In this document: piece after piece, positions 9,809-19,807 of the stretch | Layout of the letters: each line of letters starts with the position of its first letter | Position numbering within the stretch: position 1 is the stretch's first letter | Origin: an uncultured Maribacter sp. | GTDB lineage: Bacteria; Bacteroidota; Bacteroidia; Flavobacteriales; Flavobacteriaceae | Length of the DNA: 64,000 nucleotides | Direction of reading: 5' to 3' | Assembly: GCA_947498505.1 (NCBI GenBank) | Contig: CANMKG010000002.1 | Span: 124,001 to 188,000, forward strand | The notes under the pieces: model-generated | Databases searched by the model: none | Seen by the model: the letters and a program-made list of their open reading frames with translations, nothing else | Told to the model about the DNA's origin: nothing | Program-made: the position numbers and the translations under genes

Positions 9809-12800
9809 TTATTTAAAAGATTGTAACGCTTTTAAAGCGGCGCTTACGGAGGTGATTTTTTCAAAAACCAAGAGCAGTCTAAGTCCGTTTCGGGTTTCTT
9901 TTTCTTTTACTTTTCCGATGTGTGAATTGCTTTGCATAAAGCGAAGTACTTTGGTGAAAGCTTCACTTTGATAAAATTCTGATTGTTGGTCTGCAATAAA
10001 ATAACCAATGAATTTTCCTTTTTTCATTACTATTTTTTCCAGACCTATAGCATTAGCAATCCATTTTACGCGAACAGAATTTAATAGGTCTTCGGCCTGA
10101 GTTGGAAGTTCTCCAAAGCGATCAACAAGCTGCGCTTCAAATTTTAATAACTTTCCTTCGTCTTTAACTAGATTGAGTTCTGTATATAGGTTTAATCGTT
10201 CAGTAACATTATTAATGTAATCGTCTGGGAATAACAATTCAAAATCTGAATCTATTTGCGTTTCTTTCACAAAAACCTTTTTGGAACGCCCTTCTACCTC
10301 TTCGTAGAGCGATTTAAATTCGTTTTCCTTTAACTCGTCAATAGCTTCCGCAAGTATTTTTTGGTAAGCATCAAAACCAATTTCATTTATAAACCCGCTT
10401 TGTTCGCCTCCTAAAATGTCACCTGCTCCTCGAATTTCAAGATCTTTCATCGCAATATTGAATCCGCTACCAAGCGCCGTAAATTGCTCTAAAGCTTCAA
10501 TACGTTTCCGAGCATCAGAAGTCATTACATCATGCGGCGGTGTAATAAAATAACAAAATGCCTTTTTATTGCTACGCCCGACTCTACCTCTCATTTGGTG
10601 CAAATCACTTAATCCAAAGTTGTTGGCATTATTAATAAAAATAGTGTTAGCATTGGTAACATCCAGACCACTTTCAATAATAGTTGTAGAAACTAAAACA
10701 TCAAAACCGCCATCCATAAAAGTTAGCATAAGCTCTTCTAACTTTTTGCCATCCATTTGTCCATGTCCAATACCAATTTTGGCATCCGGTACCAAACGCT
10801 GAATCATACCAGCAACTTCTTTAATATTTTCTATTCGGTTATGAATAAAAAATACTTGTCCTCCACGTTGAATTTCGTAGATAACAGCATCTCTAATGAT
10901 TTCTTCGTTAAAACGAATAACCTGACTTTCAATAGGGTATCTGTTAGGTGGTGGGGTTTTTATAACCGATAAATCCCTAGCAGCCATAAGACTGAATTGT
11001 AATGTGCGCGGAATGGGAGTTGCAGTTAGCGTAAGTACATCTACATTTTCTTTTATAGATTTTAATTTGTCTTTTACCGCAACACCAAATTTTTGTTCCT
11101 CATCAACAATTAGTAATCCAAGGTCTTTAAATTGCACATTCTTATTTACAAGTTGATGCGTTCCAATAATAATATCAACTTTACCAGAAGCTAAGTTTTC
11201 AAGGGTGTTTTTTCGCTCTTTAGTTGTTCTAAATCTGTTTAAATAATCAACAGTAACAGGCATTTCTTTTAAACGCTCAGAAAAAGTTTTATGATGCTGA
11301 AATGCTAAAATAGTTGTGGGTACAAGTACAGCAACTTGTTTGCCATTATCTACGGCTTTAAAGGCCGCTCGAATAGCGACTTCAGTTTTTCCAAAGCCAA
11401 CATCACCGCAAATTAAACGATCCATAGGGCGTTCGCTTTCCATGTCCCTTTTTATATCAGCAGTGGCAGTACTTTGGTCGGGAGTATCTTCATACAAAAA
11501 CGAGGCTTCTAATTCAAGCTGTAAATAACTGTCTGGAGCATATTGAAATCCTTTTTCCAGACGCCTTTTAGCATATATTTTAATTAAATCAAAAGCTATT
11601 TTTTTAACTCTTGATTTTGTTTTTTGTTTGAGTTTTTTCCAAGCGGCTGAACCTAGTTTAAATATTTTTGGAGGAGCACCGTCTTTACCATTAAACTTAG
11701 ATATTTTATGCAATGAATGAATGCTTACATATAAAATATCACGTTCGCTATACATAAGTTTAATAGCTTCTTGTTTTTTACCTTCAACATCAATTTTTTG
11801 AAGTCCGCCAAATTTGCCAATGCCATGGTCTATATGGGTAACATAATCACCTATCTCTAACTTTGTAAGTTCTTTTAAGGTTATAGCTTGTTTTTTGGCG
11901 TAACCGTTTTTAAGCTGAAATTTATGGTAGCGCTCAAATATTTGATGGTCGGTATAGCAAACAATTTTTAGGTCATTATCTATAAACCCTTGATATAGTG
12001 GAAGAACAATGGTTTTGTAATGAACATCTTCTTCAACTTCATCAAAAATGTCATGAAAACGTTGCGCTTGTTGGTCCGATGCACAAAAAATATAGTTAGT
12101 ATACCCTTGTTGGTGATTGGTGTTTAAGTTTTCAATTAATAGATCAAACTTTTTGTTAAACGAAGGTTGCGGTTTTATATTAAACGAAATCTCGTTAACT
12201 GCGGTATTTTCTATTGCCGCATGACCGCCTGCTGTGGTAAGCAGAAAAAAACTTTTAAGTTGCTCTTTTAATGCATTGGCGTTTAAAAATAACGCTTCAG
12301 GTTTTTCATGCTTAATGTCCTCTGAAAGTTTGGTGAATTCTACCTTGGCTTTTTCAAAAAAGTCATTTAATCGTCCAAAGAGTATTTCTAAATTTTTACT
12401 AAAAATTATAGTGTCTTTGGCGACATATTTTAAAAAACTCTCGCGAGTTTCGTTTAAAAACTTATTAGCAACATTGGGTATAATAGTAATCTTAGAAACC
12501 TTGTCTGTAGATAATTGTGTTTCAACATCAAAAGTTCTAATACTGTCTACATCATCTCCAAAAAATTCTATACGATAAGGTTGGTCATGCGAAAAAGAAA
12601 ATACATCAACAATTCCACCCCTTACCGAAAATTCTCCTGGTTCGGTGACAAAATCAACTCTCTTAAATTGGTATTCAAAAAGTACTTCGTTTAAAAAATC
12701 TAAAGAGAGCGAATCATCAATTTTAATTTTTAAGGTGCTTTTATCAAGTTCTTTTCGGGTTACAACCTTTTCAAATAAAGCATCTGGATAAGTTACTATT

Positions 12801-13162
12801 ACCGCAGGTTTTTTACGAGAGTTAATACGATTTAATACTTCGGCTCGCAAAAGAACATTAGCGTTATCTGTTTCTTCTATTTGATAAGGTCTTCTGTAAC
12901 TTCCGGGGTAAAAAAGAACATCCTTTTCATTTATAAGTTGTTCTAAGTCGTTTAGATAATATGCTGCTTCTTCTTTATCATTAAAAATGAGTAAAAAAGG
13001 CTTTTCAATATTTTTAAAGGAATTAGCAAGAATGTATGATAAAGCTGAGCCTGTTAAACCATGCAGCAAAGTGCTATTTGCATGAGTGTCGGCAATAGCT
13101 TTTTGCAGTTTCCCCAAAGAGGGAGACTGTGTATATAATTGTTGAATGGTAACTTGTGACAA
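9809..13162 (-). CDS. mfd: Transcription-repair coupling factor
   Basis: UvrB-homology N-terminus, GDYVTHIDHGIGKFGG, RecG-like helicase motifs (GDVGFGKTEVAIRAA, DEEQKFGV, LTATPIPRTL), TRCF domain. Confidence 0.98.
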   Translation of the reverse strand: MSQVTIQQLYTQSPSLGKLQKAIADTHANSTLLHGLTGSALSYILANSFKNIEKPFLLIFNDKEEAAYYLNDLEQLINEKDVLFYPGSYRRPYQIEETDNANVLLRAEVLNRINSRKKPAVIVTYPDALFEKVVTRKELDKSTLKIKIDDSLSLDFLNEVLFEYQFKRVDFVTEPGEFSVRGGIVDVFSFSHDQPYRIEFFGDDVDSIRTFDVETQLSTDKVSKITIIPNVANKFLNETRESFLKYVAKDTIIFSKNLEILFGRLNDFFEKAKVEFTKLSEDIKHEKPEALFLNANALKEQLKSFFLLTTAGGHAAIENTAVNEISFNIKPQPSFNKKFDLLIENLNTNHQQGYTNYIFCASDQQAQRFHDIFDEVEEDVHYKTIVLPLYQGFIDNDLKIVCYTDHQIFERYHKFQLKNGYAKKQAITLKELTKLEIGDYVTHIDHGIGKFGGLQKIDVEGKKQEAIKLMYSERDILYVSIHSLHKISKFNGKDGAPPKIFKLGSAAWKKLKQKTKSRVKKIAFDLIKIYAKRRLEKGFQYAPDSYLQLELEASFLYEDTPDQSTATADIKRDMESERPMDRLICGDVGFGKTEVAIRAAFKAVDNGKQVAVLVPTTILAFQHHKTFSERLKEMPVTVDYLNRFRTTKERKNTLENLASGKVDIIIGTHQLVNKNVQFKDLGLLIVDEEQKFGVAVKDKLKSIKENVDVLTLTATPIPRTLQFSLMAARDLSVIKTPPPNRYPIESQVIRFNEEIIRDAVIYEIQRGGQVFFIHNRIENIKEVAGMIQRLVPDAKIGIGHGQMDGKKLEELMLTFMDGGFDVLVSTTIIESGLDVTNANTIFINNANNFGLSDLHQMRGRVGRSNKKAFCYFITPPHDVMTSDARKRIEALEQFTALGSGFNIAMKDLEIRGAGDILGGEQSGFINEIGFDAYQKILAEAIDELKENEFKSLYEEVEGRSKKVFVKETQIDSDFELLFPDDYINNVTERLNLYTELNLVKDEGKLLKFEAQLVDRFGELPTQAEDLLNSVRVKWIANAIGLEKIVMKKGKFIGYFIADQQSEFYQSEAFTKVLRFMQSNSHIGKVKEKETRNGLRLLLVFEKITSVSAALKALQSFK

Positions 13163-13361
13163 CTTAAAAATTTGTGCAAATATAGATACTGGGATTTATT
13201 GGGAAAAATGATTTTTAATTTAGAATTAAATACTTCAGTTTATGACTAATAGAATGTGTTGTTTGTTTGATATGTAAATAGTGTTTGGCAGATAAAATTA
13301 GTTGTTAACTTTAGTAAAGACCTTGAAAAAAATTATATTTGCGCAACAAAAAAATAAATAA

Positions 13362-13784
13362 ATGCCAATTTTAGATTTATATGCTCATAGTGAGCGCAGA
13401 AGAAATTTAGCACATTTTGCAACAATTGCTTCTTTAGCTGCTGTAGATGGTGAGATTAATTCTCAAGAAATTAAAGTTATTGAGGGGTTTGCTCACAAAT
13501 TAGATATTTCTGAAAAGGAATATGAAGAGGTAATGGATAAGTCTAACAAATATCCGATTGAACCTGTAGCTAGTTCTGAAAAAAGATTAGAACGCTTATA
13601 TGATTTGTTTAAAATTATATTCGCTGATTATCAAATAGAAGATAAAGAAATGTCACTTTTAAAAAGGTATGCAATTGGTTTAGGTTATTCGGTGGAAAAG
13701 GCTGATGATATCATAGAAAAATCTATTGCTATTTTTAGTGGAAGAATTCCTTTTGATGATTATATAGCTTTAATAAATAAGTAA
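13362..13784 (+). CDS. TerB-like family protein
   Basis: FATIASLAAVDGEINSQEIKVIEGFAHKLDISEKEYEEV; DYQIEDKEMSLLKRYAIGLGY. Confidence 0.8.
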   Translation: MPILDLYAHSERRRNLAHFATIASLAAVDGEINSQEIKVIEGFAHKLDISEKEYEEVMDKSNKYPIEPVASSEKRLERLYDLFKIIFADYQIEDKEMSLLKRYAIGLGYSVEKADDIIEKSIAIFSGRIPFDDYIALINK

Positions 13785-13802
13785 GGAGTTTTCTTTATAA
13801 AC

Positions 13803-13836
13803 ATAAAAAAGGTGGAGATATCTCCACCTTTTTTAT
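13803..13836. terminator. Bidirectional terminator between convergent genes
   Basis: Perfect palindrome ATAAAAAAGGTGGAGATATCTCCACCTTTTTTAT. Confidence 0.85.
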
Positions 13837-13856
13837 GTTCTAATATGTATTTAATA

Positions 13857-14873
13857 CTATTTTTTTGCTGCTGCGGCCATAAATTCTTCTGCCTTTTCTA
13901 CCATTTTTTTACTTCCGCAGAAAAAAGGAACTCTTTCATGAAGTTCTGTAGGTTTAATTTCCATAATTCTAGTGAATCCGTCCGTAGCTTTTCCATTTGC
14001 TTGTTCAGCTAAAAAAGCCATAGGGTTACATTCATACAATAAGCGTAGTTTTCCGTTAGCGGCTTTGCTACTTTTCGGGTACATGTAAATACCTCCTTTA
14101 ATCATATTTCTGTGAAAATCGGAAACCAGAGAACCTATATATCTTGAAGTGTAAGGTCTGTCACCTTCTTCTAATTGACAATATTTTATATAGTCTTTTA
14201 CGCCCTGAGGAAAATGAATGTAGTTTCCTTCATTTACGGAATATATATTTCCTGTTTCTGGGAATTCCATATTGGGGTGCGAAAGGTAAAACGTTCCAAT
14301 AGCCGGATTTAAAGTAAAACCATTAACGCCATGCCCAGTAGTGTATACCAACATGGTTGATGTTCCGTATACAATATATCCCGCAGCAACTTGTTCGCTT
14401 CCTGGTTGTAAAAAATCTTCTAAGGTAACTGGAGTTCCAATAGGTGTAACTCTACGATAGATAGAAAAAATGGTTCCTACAGATACGTTTACATCAATAT
14501 TAGAAGATCCGTCTAAGGGATCTATAAGCACAACGTACTTGTTTTGATGTTTAGCATCGTTGCTATTTATACTAATAAAATCATCTTCTTCTTCGGATGC
14601 AATTCCACATACAATTTCTCTGTTCTTAAGAGTTTGTATAAACGTGTCATTTGCTAAAACATCTAGTTTTTGTTGATCTTCACCTTGAATGTTCGTGTCT
14701 CCCGCGGCTCCAATAATATCAATTAATCCAGCTTTATTAACTTCATGATTAACTGCTTTAGCAGCCAACCGTAAGGCGTTAATTAATTTAGATAATTCTC
14801 CTGAAGAATATTGGAATTCCGATTGGTTTTCAATGATGAACTCACCTAGAGTTTGGTACTTTTTTCCAATCAT
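13857..14873 (-). CDS. fbp: Class 1 fructose-1,6-bisphosphatase
   Basis: [46 protein letters not shown]. Confidence 0.97.
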   Translation of the reverse strand: MIGKKYQTLGEFIIENQSEFQYSSGELSKLINALRLAAKAVNHEVNKAGLIDIIGAAGDTNIQGEDQQKLDVLANDTFIQTLKNREIVCGIASEEEDDFISINSNDAKHQNKYVVLIDPLDGSSNIDVNVSVGTIFSIYRRVTPIGTPVTLEDFLQPGSEQVAAGYIVYGTSTMLVYTTGHGVNGFTLNPAIGTFYLSHPNMEFPETGNIYSVNEGNYIHFPQGVKDYIKYCQLEEGDRPYTSRYIGSLVSDFHRNMIKGGIYMYPKSSKAANGKLRLLYECNPMAFLAEQANGKATDGFTRIMEIKPTELHERVPFFCGSKKMVEKAEEFMAAAAKK

Positions 14874-14978
14874 TAATCGTAGTTTATTTACAAATATCGG
14901 GTTTTTTGTGATACTAAATAGAATTGGTGATATTTGTCAATATAAAATTTATAACTTCGTGTTTTATTTGTAACAATT

Positions 14979-15458
14979 ATGAAATATATCATTCGAGAGA
15001 GTACTAAGTCAGACATGCCACAGGTGTTGGATTTAATTAATGAACTAGCGGTTTTTGAGAAAGAAGAAGATGCTGTTGAAGTGACTGTTGATGATTTAAT
15101 TGCAGATGGTTTTGGCCCTAAAAAAAGTTTTCATTGCTTTGTTGCCGAAAATGAAGGTGATATTGTGGGAATGGCTTTGGTTTATCCAAGATACTCTACA
15201 TGGAAAGGCCCCGTGATTCACTTAGAAGATTTAATTGTTAAAGAAAAAATGCGAGGTAGCGGTTTAGGAACAGCTTTGTTGAATAAGGTAGTTAAGTATG
15301 GTAGCGAATTGGGAGTAAAACGGATTAGTTGGGAAGTTTTAGATTGGAACGACCCTGCGATAAACTTTTACGAAAGTAAAGGGGCAAATGTTATGCGCGA
15401 TTGGAATGTGGTGCAACTGAATGAGACAGCTATACAGAATTATTTAAAGAAAATATAG
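14979..15458 (+). CDS. GNAT family N-acetyltransferase
   Basis: EKMRGSGLGTALLNKVVKYG acetyl-CoA motif; DWNDPAINFYESKGA. Confidence 0.9.
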   Translation: MKYIIRESTKSDMPQVLDLINELAVFEKEEDAVEVTVDDLIADGFGPKKSFHCFVAENEGDIVGMALVYPRYSTWKGPVIHLEDLIVKEKMRGSGLGTALLNKVVKYGSELGVKRISWEVLDWNDPAINFYESKGANVMRDWNVVQLNETAIQNYLKKI

Positions 15459-15492
15459 TCATTTACTTAAGGTAAATAGAAAAGATAAATTA

Positions 15493-16743
15493 ATGAGAGT
15501 TTTTAAGTTTGGAGGGGCATCTGTAAAAGATGCAGACGGTGTAAAAAACGTTGTTAACGTATTAAAACAAGTTGGACATAAAGATACTTTATTGGTTGTT
15601 TCCGCAATGGGAAAAACTACTAATGCTATGGAAGTTTTAGTCCATAATTACTTTAATAATAAAGAGGCAATTTCTGCTTCATTACAAGAAATTGTAGATT
15701 ATCACGATGGTATTTTAAAGGGGCTTTTTAGCACCAATCAGCATAAGGTTTATGAAAAAGTAAAAACCTTATTTGAAGAAATTAAGGGATTCTTGACATG
15801 GAACAAATCCCCGAACTATAACTTTGTGTACGATCAAATTGTAGGATATGCAGAGCTTATTTCTACAACAATTATTAGCGAATACTTTCAGGAAATAGGT
15901 ATAGCCAACACTTGGTTAGATGTTAGAAAGTTTATAAAAACAGATAGTAATTACCGCGATGGAGTAGTGGATTGGGATAAAACCCAAGAACTTGTTTCTA
16001 AGGGGATAAACAATAAACTACTAAATATTACCCAAGGCTTTTTAGGAAGTGAGGATAATAATTTTACCACCACTTTAGGTAGAGAGGGGTCTGATTATAC
16101 AGCTGCTATTTTAGCATATTGTTTAAATGCGGAATCTGTTACTATTTGGAAAGACGTTCCTGGGGTTTTAAATGCAGATCCAAGGTATTTTAAAGAAACG
16201 CAGTTGTTAAATAAAATATCGTATAGAGAGGCTATTGAATTAGCTTTTTATGGAGCGTCCGTAATTCACCCTAAAACATTACAACCACTTCAAAGAAAAG
16301 AAATACCGTTGCATGTAAAATCTTTTATTAATCCAAAAGATGCAGGCACAACCGTGGGTAAAGGAAATGGTATTGAACCTAAAGTGCCTTGTTTTATTGT
16401 TAAGAAAAATCAGGTATTAATGAAGCTTTCTTCGCTTGACTTTTCGTTTATCGTTGAAAATAACATTAGCGAACTTTTTAAGCTACTTCACGATCATAGA
16501 ATGAAGGTAGACTTAATTCAGAACTCTGCAATTAGTTTTTCGGTTTGTATAGACAATAAATTTGGAGGTCTTGAAGATTTACTAGCTATTCTTAAAGGAA
16601 AATTTAATGTAGAATATCATACAGATGTGTCGTTGTATACCATTAGACATTTTAATACTGAAGCTATTGCTTCTTTACAAAACGGTCATGAAGTGCTTTT
16701 AGAGCAACGCGCCAAAGAAACCGTACAGTTGGTAGTAAGGTAA
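15493..16743 (+). CDS. Aspartate kinase (monofunctional)
   Basis: MRVFKFGGASVKDADGVKNV; TTTLGREGSDYTAAILA; C-terminal ACT-like region. Confidence 0.93.
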   Translation: MRVFKFGGASVKDADGVKNVVNVLKQVGHKDTLLVVSAMGKTTNAMEVLVHNYFNNKEAISASLQEIVDYHDGILKGLFSTNQHKVYEKVKTLFEEIKGFLTWNKSPNYNFVYDQIVGYAELISTTIISEYFQEIGIANTWLDVRKFIKTDSNYRDGVVDWDKTQELVSKGINNKLLNITQGFLGSEDNNFTTTLGREGSDYTAAILAYCLNAESVTIWKDVPGVLNADPRYFKETQLLNKISYREAIELAFYGASVIHPKTLQPLQRKEIPLHVKSFINPKDAGTTVGKGNGIEPKVPCFIVKKNQVLMKLSSLDFSFIVENNISELFKLLHDHRMKVDLIQNSAISFSVCIDNKFGGLEDLLAILKGKFNVEYHTDVSLYTIRHFNTEAIASLQNGHEVLLEQRAKETVQLVVR

Positions 16744-16820
16744 ATCGCAATCTTAAATGTTAAAATAGGTTACTCCTTTTGTGATTTTCCTATATTTATA
16801 GTTACGTAATTTTTTAATCT

Positions 16821-18641
16821 ATGGGATTAGTAACCGCCAAAGAGGTAGCTAAGGCTATTAACTTGGACAAATATGGTTTTCTTGGAAATTTCATGGGCTG
16901 GATGCTTATGAAGGTTACCCGAATATCCAGTATGAACAGGTTTTATGATGCAAAAAAGCATTTATCTGGTTCTGATTTTCTAGATGCTATATTAGAGTAT
17001 TACGATATTGATTTTGATGTCCCAGAAGAGGACTTTAAAAGGTTACCAAAACAAGGGCCTTATATCACCATTTCTAATCATCCGCTGGGGGGTATTGATG
17101 GGGTTTTATTACTAAAATTGTTACTTAAACATAGGCCAGATTTTAAGATTATGGCCAATTTTCTTTTGCAACGTATAAAACCAATGGAGCCCTACATTTT
17201 ACCGGTTAATCCATTTGAAAATCATAAAGATGTTAAAAGTAGTGTTGCAGGATTTAAAAATGCAATGTCACATATAAATCAAGGTTATCCATTAGGAATT
17301 TTTCCAGCGGGGGAGGTGTCAACACATAAAGATGGTAAGTTGGTAATAGATAAACCTTGGGAAGAATCTGCACTTAAGTTAATACGAAAATCAAACGTGC
17401 CAGTAGTGCCTATCTATTTTCATGCTAAGAATAGTAATTTGTTTTATCGTTTATCTAAAATTAGTGATGTTTTTAGAACGGCGAAATTACCGTCAGAGGT
17501 GTATTCTCAAAAAAATAGACCTATTAAAGTTCGTATCGGGCAACCCATATCAGTAAAAACACAGCAGGAGTACGAATCACTAGAAGATTTTACAGAGTTA
17601 TTGCGTAAAAAAACATACATACTTGCCAATGCTTATGAAAAAGAGCGTTTAATAGATCAAATACCTACGACCTTAAAAATACCTAAGCCTCCTAAAAAAA
17701 TTGCGTCGGCAGTACGTAAAGAGGTCATGCAAGGCGAAATAGAAAAACTTAGAGAAAAGGATTGCCGTTTGTTGCAAAGTAAAAACTATGAGGTTTTTTT
17801 AGCACAAGAAAAGGACATGCCTTTTATTTTAAAAGAAATAGGAAGACAACGCGAAATAACGTTTAGAGCTATTGGTGAAGGTACCAACAATGCTATAGAT
17901 TTAGATGTTTTTGATTCGTATTATCATCATTTGTTTCTTTGGGATGATACCGAAAAATGTATAGTTGGTGCATACCGAATGGGAATGGGTTCTGAAATTT
18001 TTAAAAAATATGGTATTGATGGTTTTTATCTTCAAGATTTGTTTAGGGTAGAGCCCGAACTTTATGCCATGATGGAGAATTCCATTGAAATGGGTAGAGC
18101 TTATATTGTAAAAGAATATCAACAAAAACCTATGCCTTTGTTTTTGCTTTGGAAGGGCATTGTGCATACTACTTTGAGGCATCCAGAGCATAAATATTTA
18201 ATAGGCGGGGTAAGTATAAGTAATCAGTTTTCTAACTTTTCAAAATCGTTGATGATTGAGTTTATGAAATCTAATTACTGGGATCCTTATGTAGCACAAT
18301 ACATAAGACCCAAAAAGGAGTTTAAAGTGCAGCTTAAAGATGCCGATAAAGAATTTGTTTTTGATGCTACTCAGGCCGATTTAAATAAGTTTGATAAACT
18401 TATTGATGAGGTAGAACCTGGTAGCTTACGTTTACCTGTACTTATTAAAAAATACATAAAACAAAATGCTAAAGTGGTTGCGTTTAATGTAGATCCACTT
18501 TTTAATAACTCGGTTGACGGTTTAATGTATATAAAAATATCCGATTTGCCGGAAAGTACGGTAAAACCTGTTATGGAAGAATTTCAGGCTGAACTAGAAC
18601 GCAAAATGAGTGACGCCATGATGGTGTCGGAAAAGGAGTAG
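16821..18641 (+). CDS. Bifunctional PlsC-like acyltransferase / OlsB-like GNAT protein, candidate ornithine lipid synthase
   Basis: N-terminal ISNHPLGGIDGVLL...FPAGEVS (LPLAT); C-terminal GNAT/hemolysin-like domain (AYRMGMGSEIF...QDLFRVEPE...EMGRAYI). Confidence 0.75.
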   Translation: MGLVTAKEVAKAINLDKYGFLGNFMGWMLMKVTRISSMNRFYDAKKHLSGSDFLDAILEYYDIDFDVPEEDFKRLPKQGPYITISNHPLGGIDGVLLLKLLLKHRPDFKIMANFLLQRIKPMEPYILPVNPFENHKDVKSSVAGFKNAMSHINQGYPLGIFPAGEVSTHKDGKLVIDKPWEESALKLIRKSNVPVVPIYFHAKNSNLFYRLSKISDVFRTAKLPSEVYSQKNRPIKVRIGQPISVKTQQEYESLEDFTELLRKKTYILANAYEKERLIDQIPTTLKIPKPPKKIASAVRKEVMQGEIEKLREKDCRLLQSKNYEVFLAQEKDMPFILKEIGRQREITFRAIGEGTNNAIDLDVFDSYYHHLFLWDDTEKCIVGAYRMGMGSEIFKKYGIDGFYLQDLFRVEPELYAMMENSIEMGRAYIVKEYQQKPMPLFLLWKGIVHTTLRHPEHKYLIGGVSISNQFSNFSKSLMIEFMKSNYWDPYVAQYIRPKKEFKVQLKDADKEFVFDATQADLNKFDKLIDEVEPGSLRLPVLIKKYIKQNAKVVAFNVDPLFNNSVDGLMYIKISDLPESTVKPVMEEFQAELERKMSDAMMVSEKE

Positions 18642-18699
18642 TCTAGCTATATTCGCTCGCTCACCTTATAACACAACTTTAATTTAGTTGTTTTCTTAC

Positions 18700-19302
18700 T
18701 CATGTACTAGTGTAACTCAAGCTAAAAAATCCTACACTACTGATTTGATATACCGTCATCAACGCCGTGCTTTTTTCTAAATTGAGCAAAAGCAAATAGG
18801 TGATATTCTGTCTCAGGACATCGTTGTTAAAATCCGTAAAAAGTATTAATCCGTCCAACAAATTACTGTCATCAAAAGGTTTGTCAACGAATTGATTGAA
18901 CAAATACCTTTGCACATGAGTAGGATTGCATTTTATTTTGTCAAAACCGAGGTCTATACTTGAACATACTCCTAAAAATCGGAATCTATTGGTTTTAAGG
19001 TCAAAGCCCATTAGTGATGTTTTTTCAAGTGATAAATATGTCTCATAATGACTTTTCCATACTTGGTCATTATCCAATATAGACTTAAATGCATTGACAT
19101 AACCTTCTCTACTTTTGCTTTTTAATGCACCTATCTCTAGAAGTTTATCTTCGATTACACTTAAACTCTTATAAAAATCAAATCCTGTAATCTCTTTTTC
19201 GTTGCCCATACAATTTTTGTATGAACTAAAGCCTTTTTGACTTTTGCATGATAGCATTAGGAAAATGAATACAATTATTATTGATTTATTATTTATTTTC
19301 AT
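18700..19302 (-). CDS. Hypothetical lipoprotein with repeat-derived C-terminus
   Basis: Lipobox MLSC; last ~12 codons (SSVGFFSLSYTST) overlap a repeat shared with the ORF at 19353. Confidence 0.55.
   Translation of the reverse strand: MKINNKSIIIVFIFLMLSCKSQKGFSSYKNCMGNEKEITGFDFYKSLSVIEDKLLEIGALKSKSREGYVNAFKSILDNDQVWKSHYETYLSLEKTSLMGFDLKTNRFRFLGVCSSIDLGFDKIKCNPTHVQRYLFNQFVDKPFDDSNLLDGLILFTDFNNDVLRQNITYLLLLNLEKSTALMTVYQISSVGFFSLSYTST
18706..18744. repeat. REP-tail-like repeat copy 1
   Basis: ACTAGTGTAACTCAAGCTAAAAAATCCTACACTACTGAT; matches 19362-19400. Confidence 0.7.
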
Positions 19303-19344
19303 TTGATAAAATTAGTCTTTAATATCTTTTACTTAGTTTTTGTT

Positions 19345-19371
19345 GGCTAGCGCTAGTATCCACTAGTGCCG
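19345..19371. repeat. REP-like palindromic unit, left copy (inverted relative to 19707-19732)
   Basis: GGCTAGCGCTAGTATCCACTAGTGCCG; its reverse complement closely matches CGGCACTAGTGGATACTAGCGCCAGC at 19707. Confidence 0.8.
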
Positions 19372-19547
19372 TAACTCAGGCTAAAAAATCCTATATTATC
19401 TATTTTTAAAATGGTATGGTCATCCTGAAAATTTCTAGCACTCGAGTATTTCCAATCAACAGGATGTATAACAAACCCACTTTCTAATGGATTGTTATGA
19501 ATATAGTCTATTTTTTGTTTACCCTTAAGGCTACCGCCAGTTTGCAA
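19353..19547 (-). pseudogene. C-terminal remnant of a REP-associated tyrosine transposase (RAYT/IS200-like)
   Basis: KQKIDYIHNNPLESGFVIHPVDWKYSSARNFQDD is the conserved RAYT C-terminal region; N-terminal catalytic part absent; runs into a repeat-derived tail. Confidence 0.8.
19362..19403. repeat. REP-tail-like repeat copy 2
   Basis: ACTAGTGCCGTAACTCAGGCTAAAAAATCCTATATTATCTAT; cf. 18706-18744. Confidence 0.7.
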
Positions 19548-19665
19548 CTGGTGGCGTATAAACTAGCTAAATATTTATATTAAAAAACCACAATAGTACT
19601 ACTGTGGTTCTTAGCTTCTTTACTTTCTTACTCATATCGCCACTAGTTAAAAACTAGCGGTAGCG
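19534..19665. repeat. Cluster of REP-like imperfect palindromes
   Basis: CGCCAGTTTGCAACTGGTGGCG (~19534-19555), AACCACAATAGTACTACTGTGGTT (~19586-19610), CGCCACTAGTTAAAAACTAGCGGTAGCG (~19638-19665). Confidence 0.65.
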
Positions 19666-19706
19666 TCCATATTATGGAACAGCGGGGGAGTTTTCTTACT
19701 CATTCG

Positions 19707-19732
19707 CGGCACTAGTGGATACTAGCGCCAGC
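19707..19732. repeat. REP-like palindromic unit, right copy
   Basis: CGGCACTAGTGGATACTAGCGCCAGC, inverted copy of 19345-19371. Confidence 0.8.
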
Positions 19733-19807
19733 TGGGGAGTATTGTTTTCTTAGCTCAAATATCCTTTCCAATAAACCTAAACACTGAATGTTTTTTCGTG
19801 TACATAT

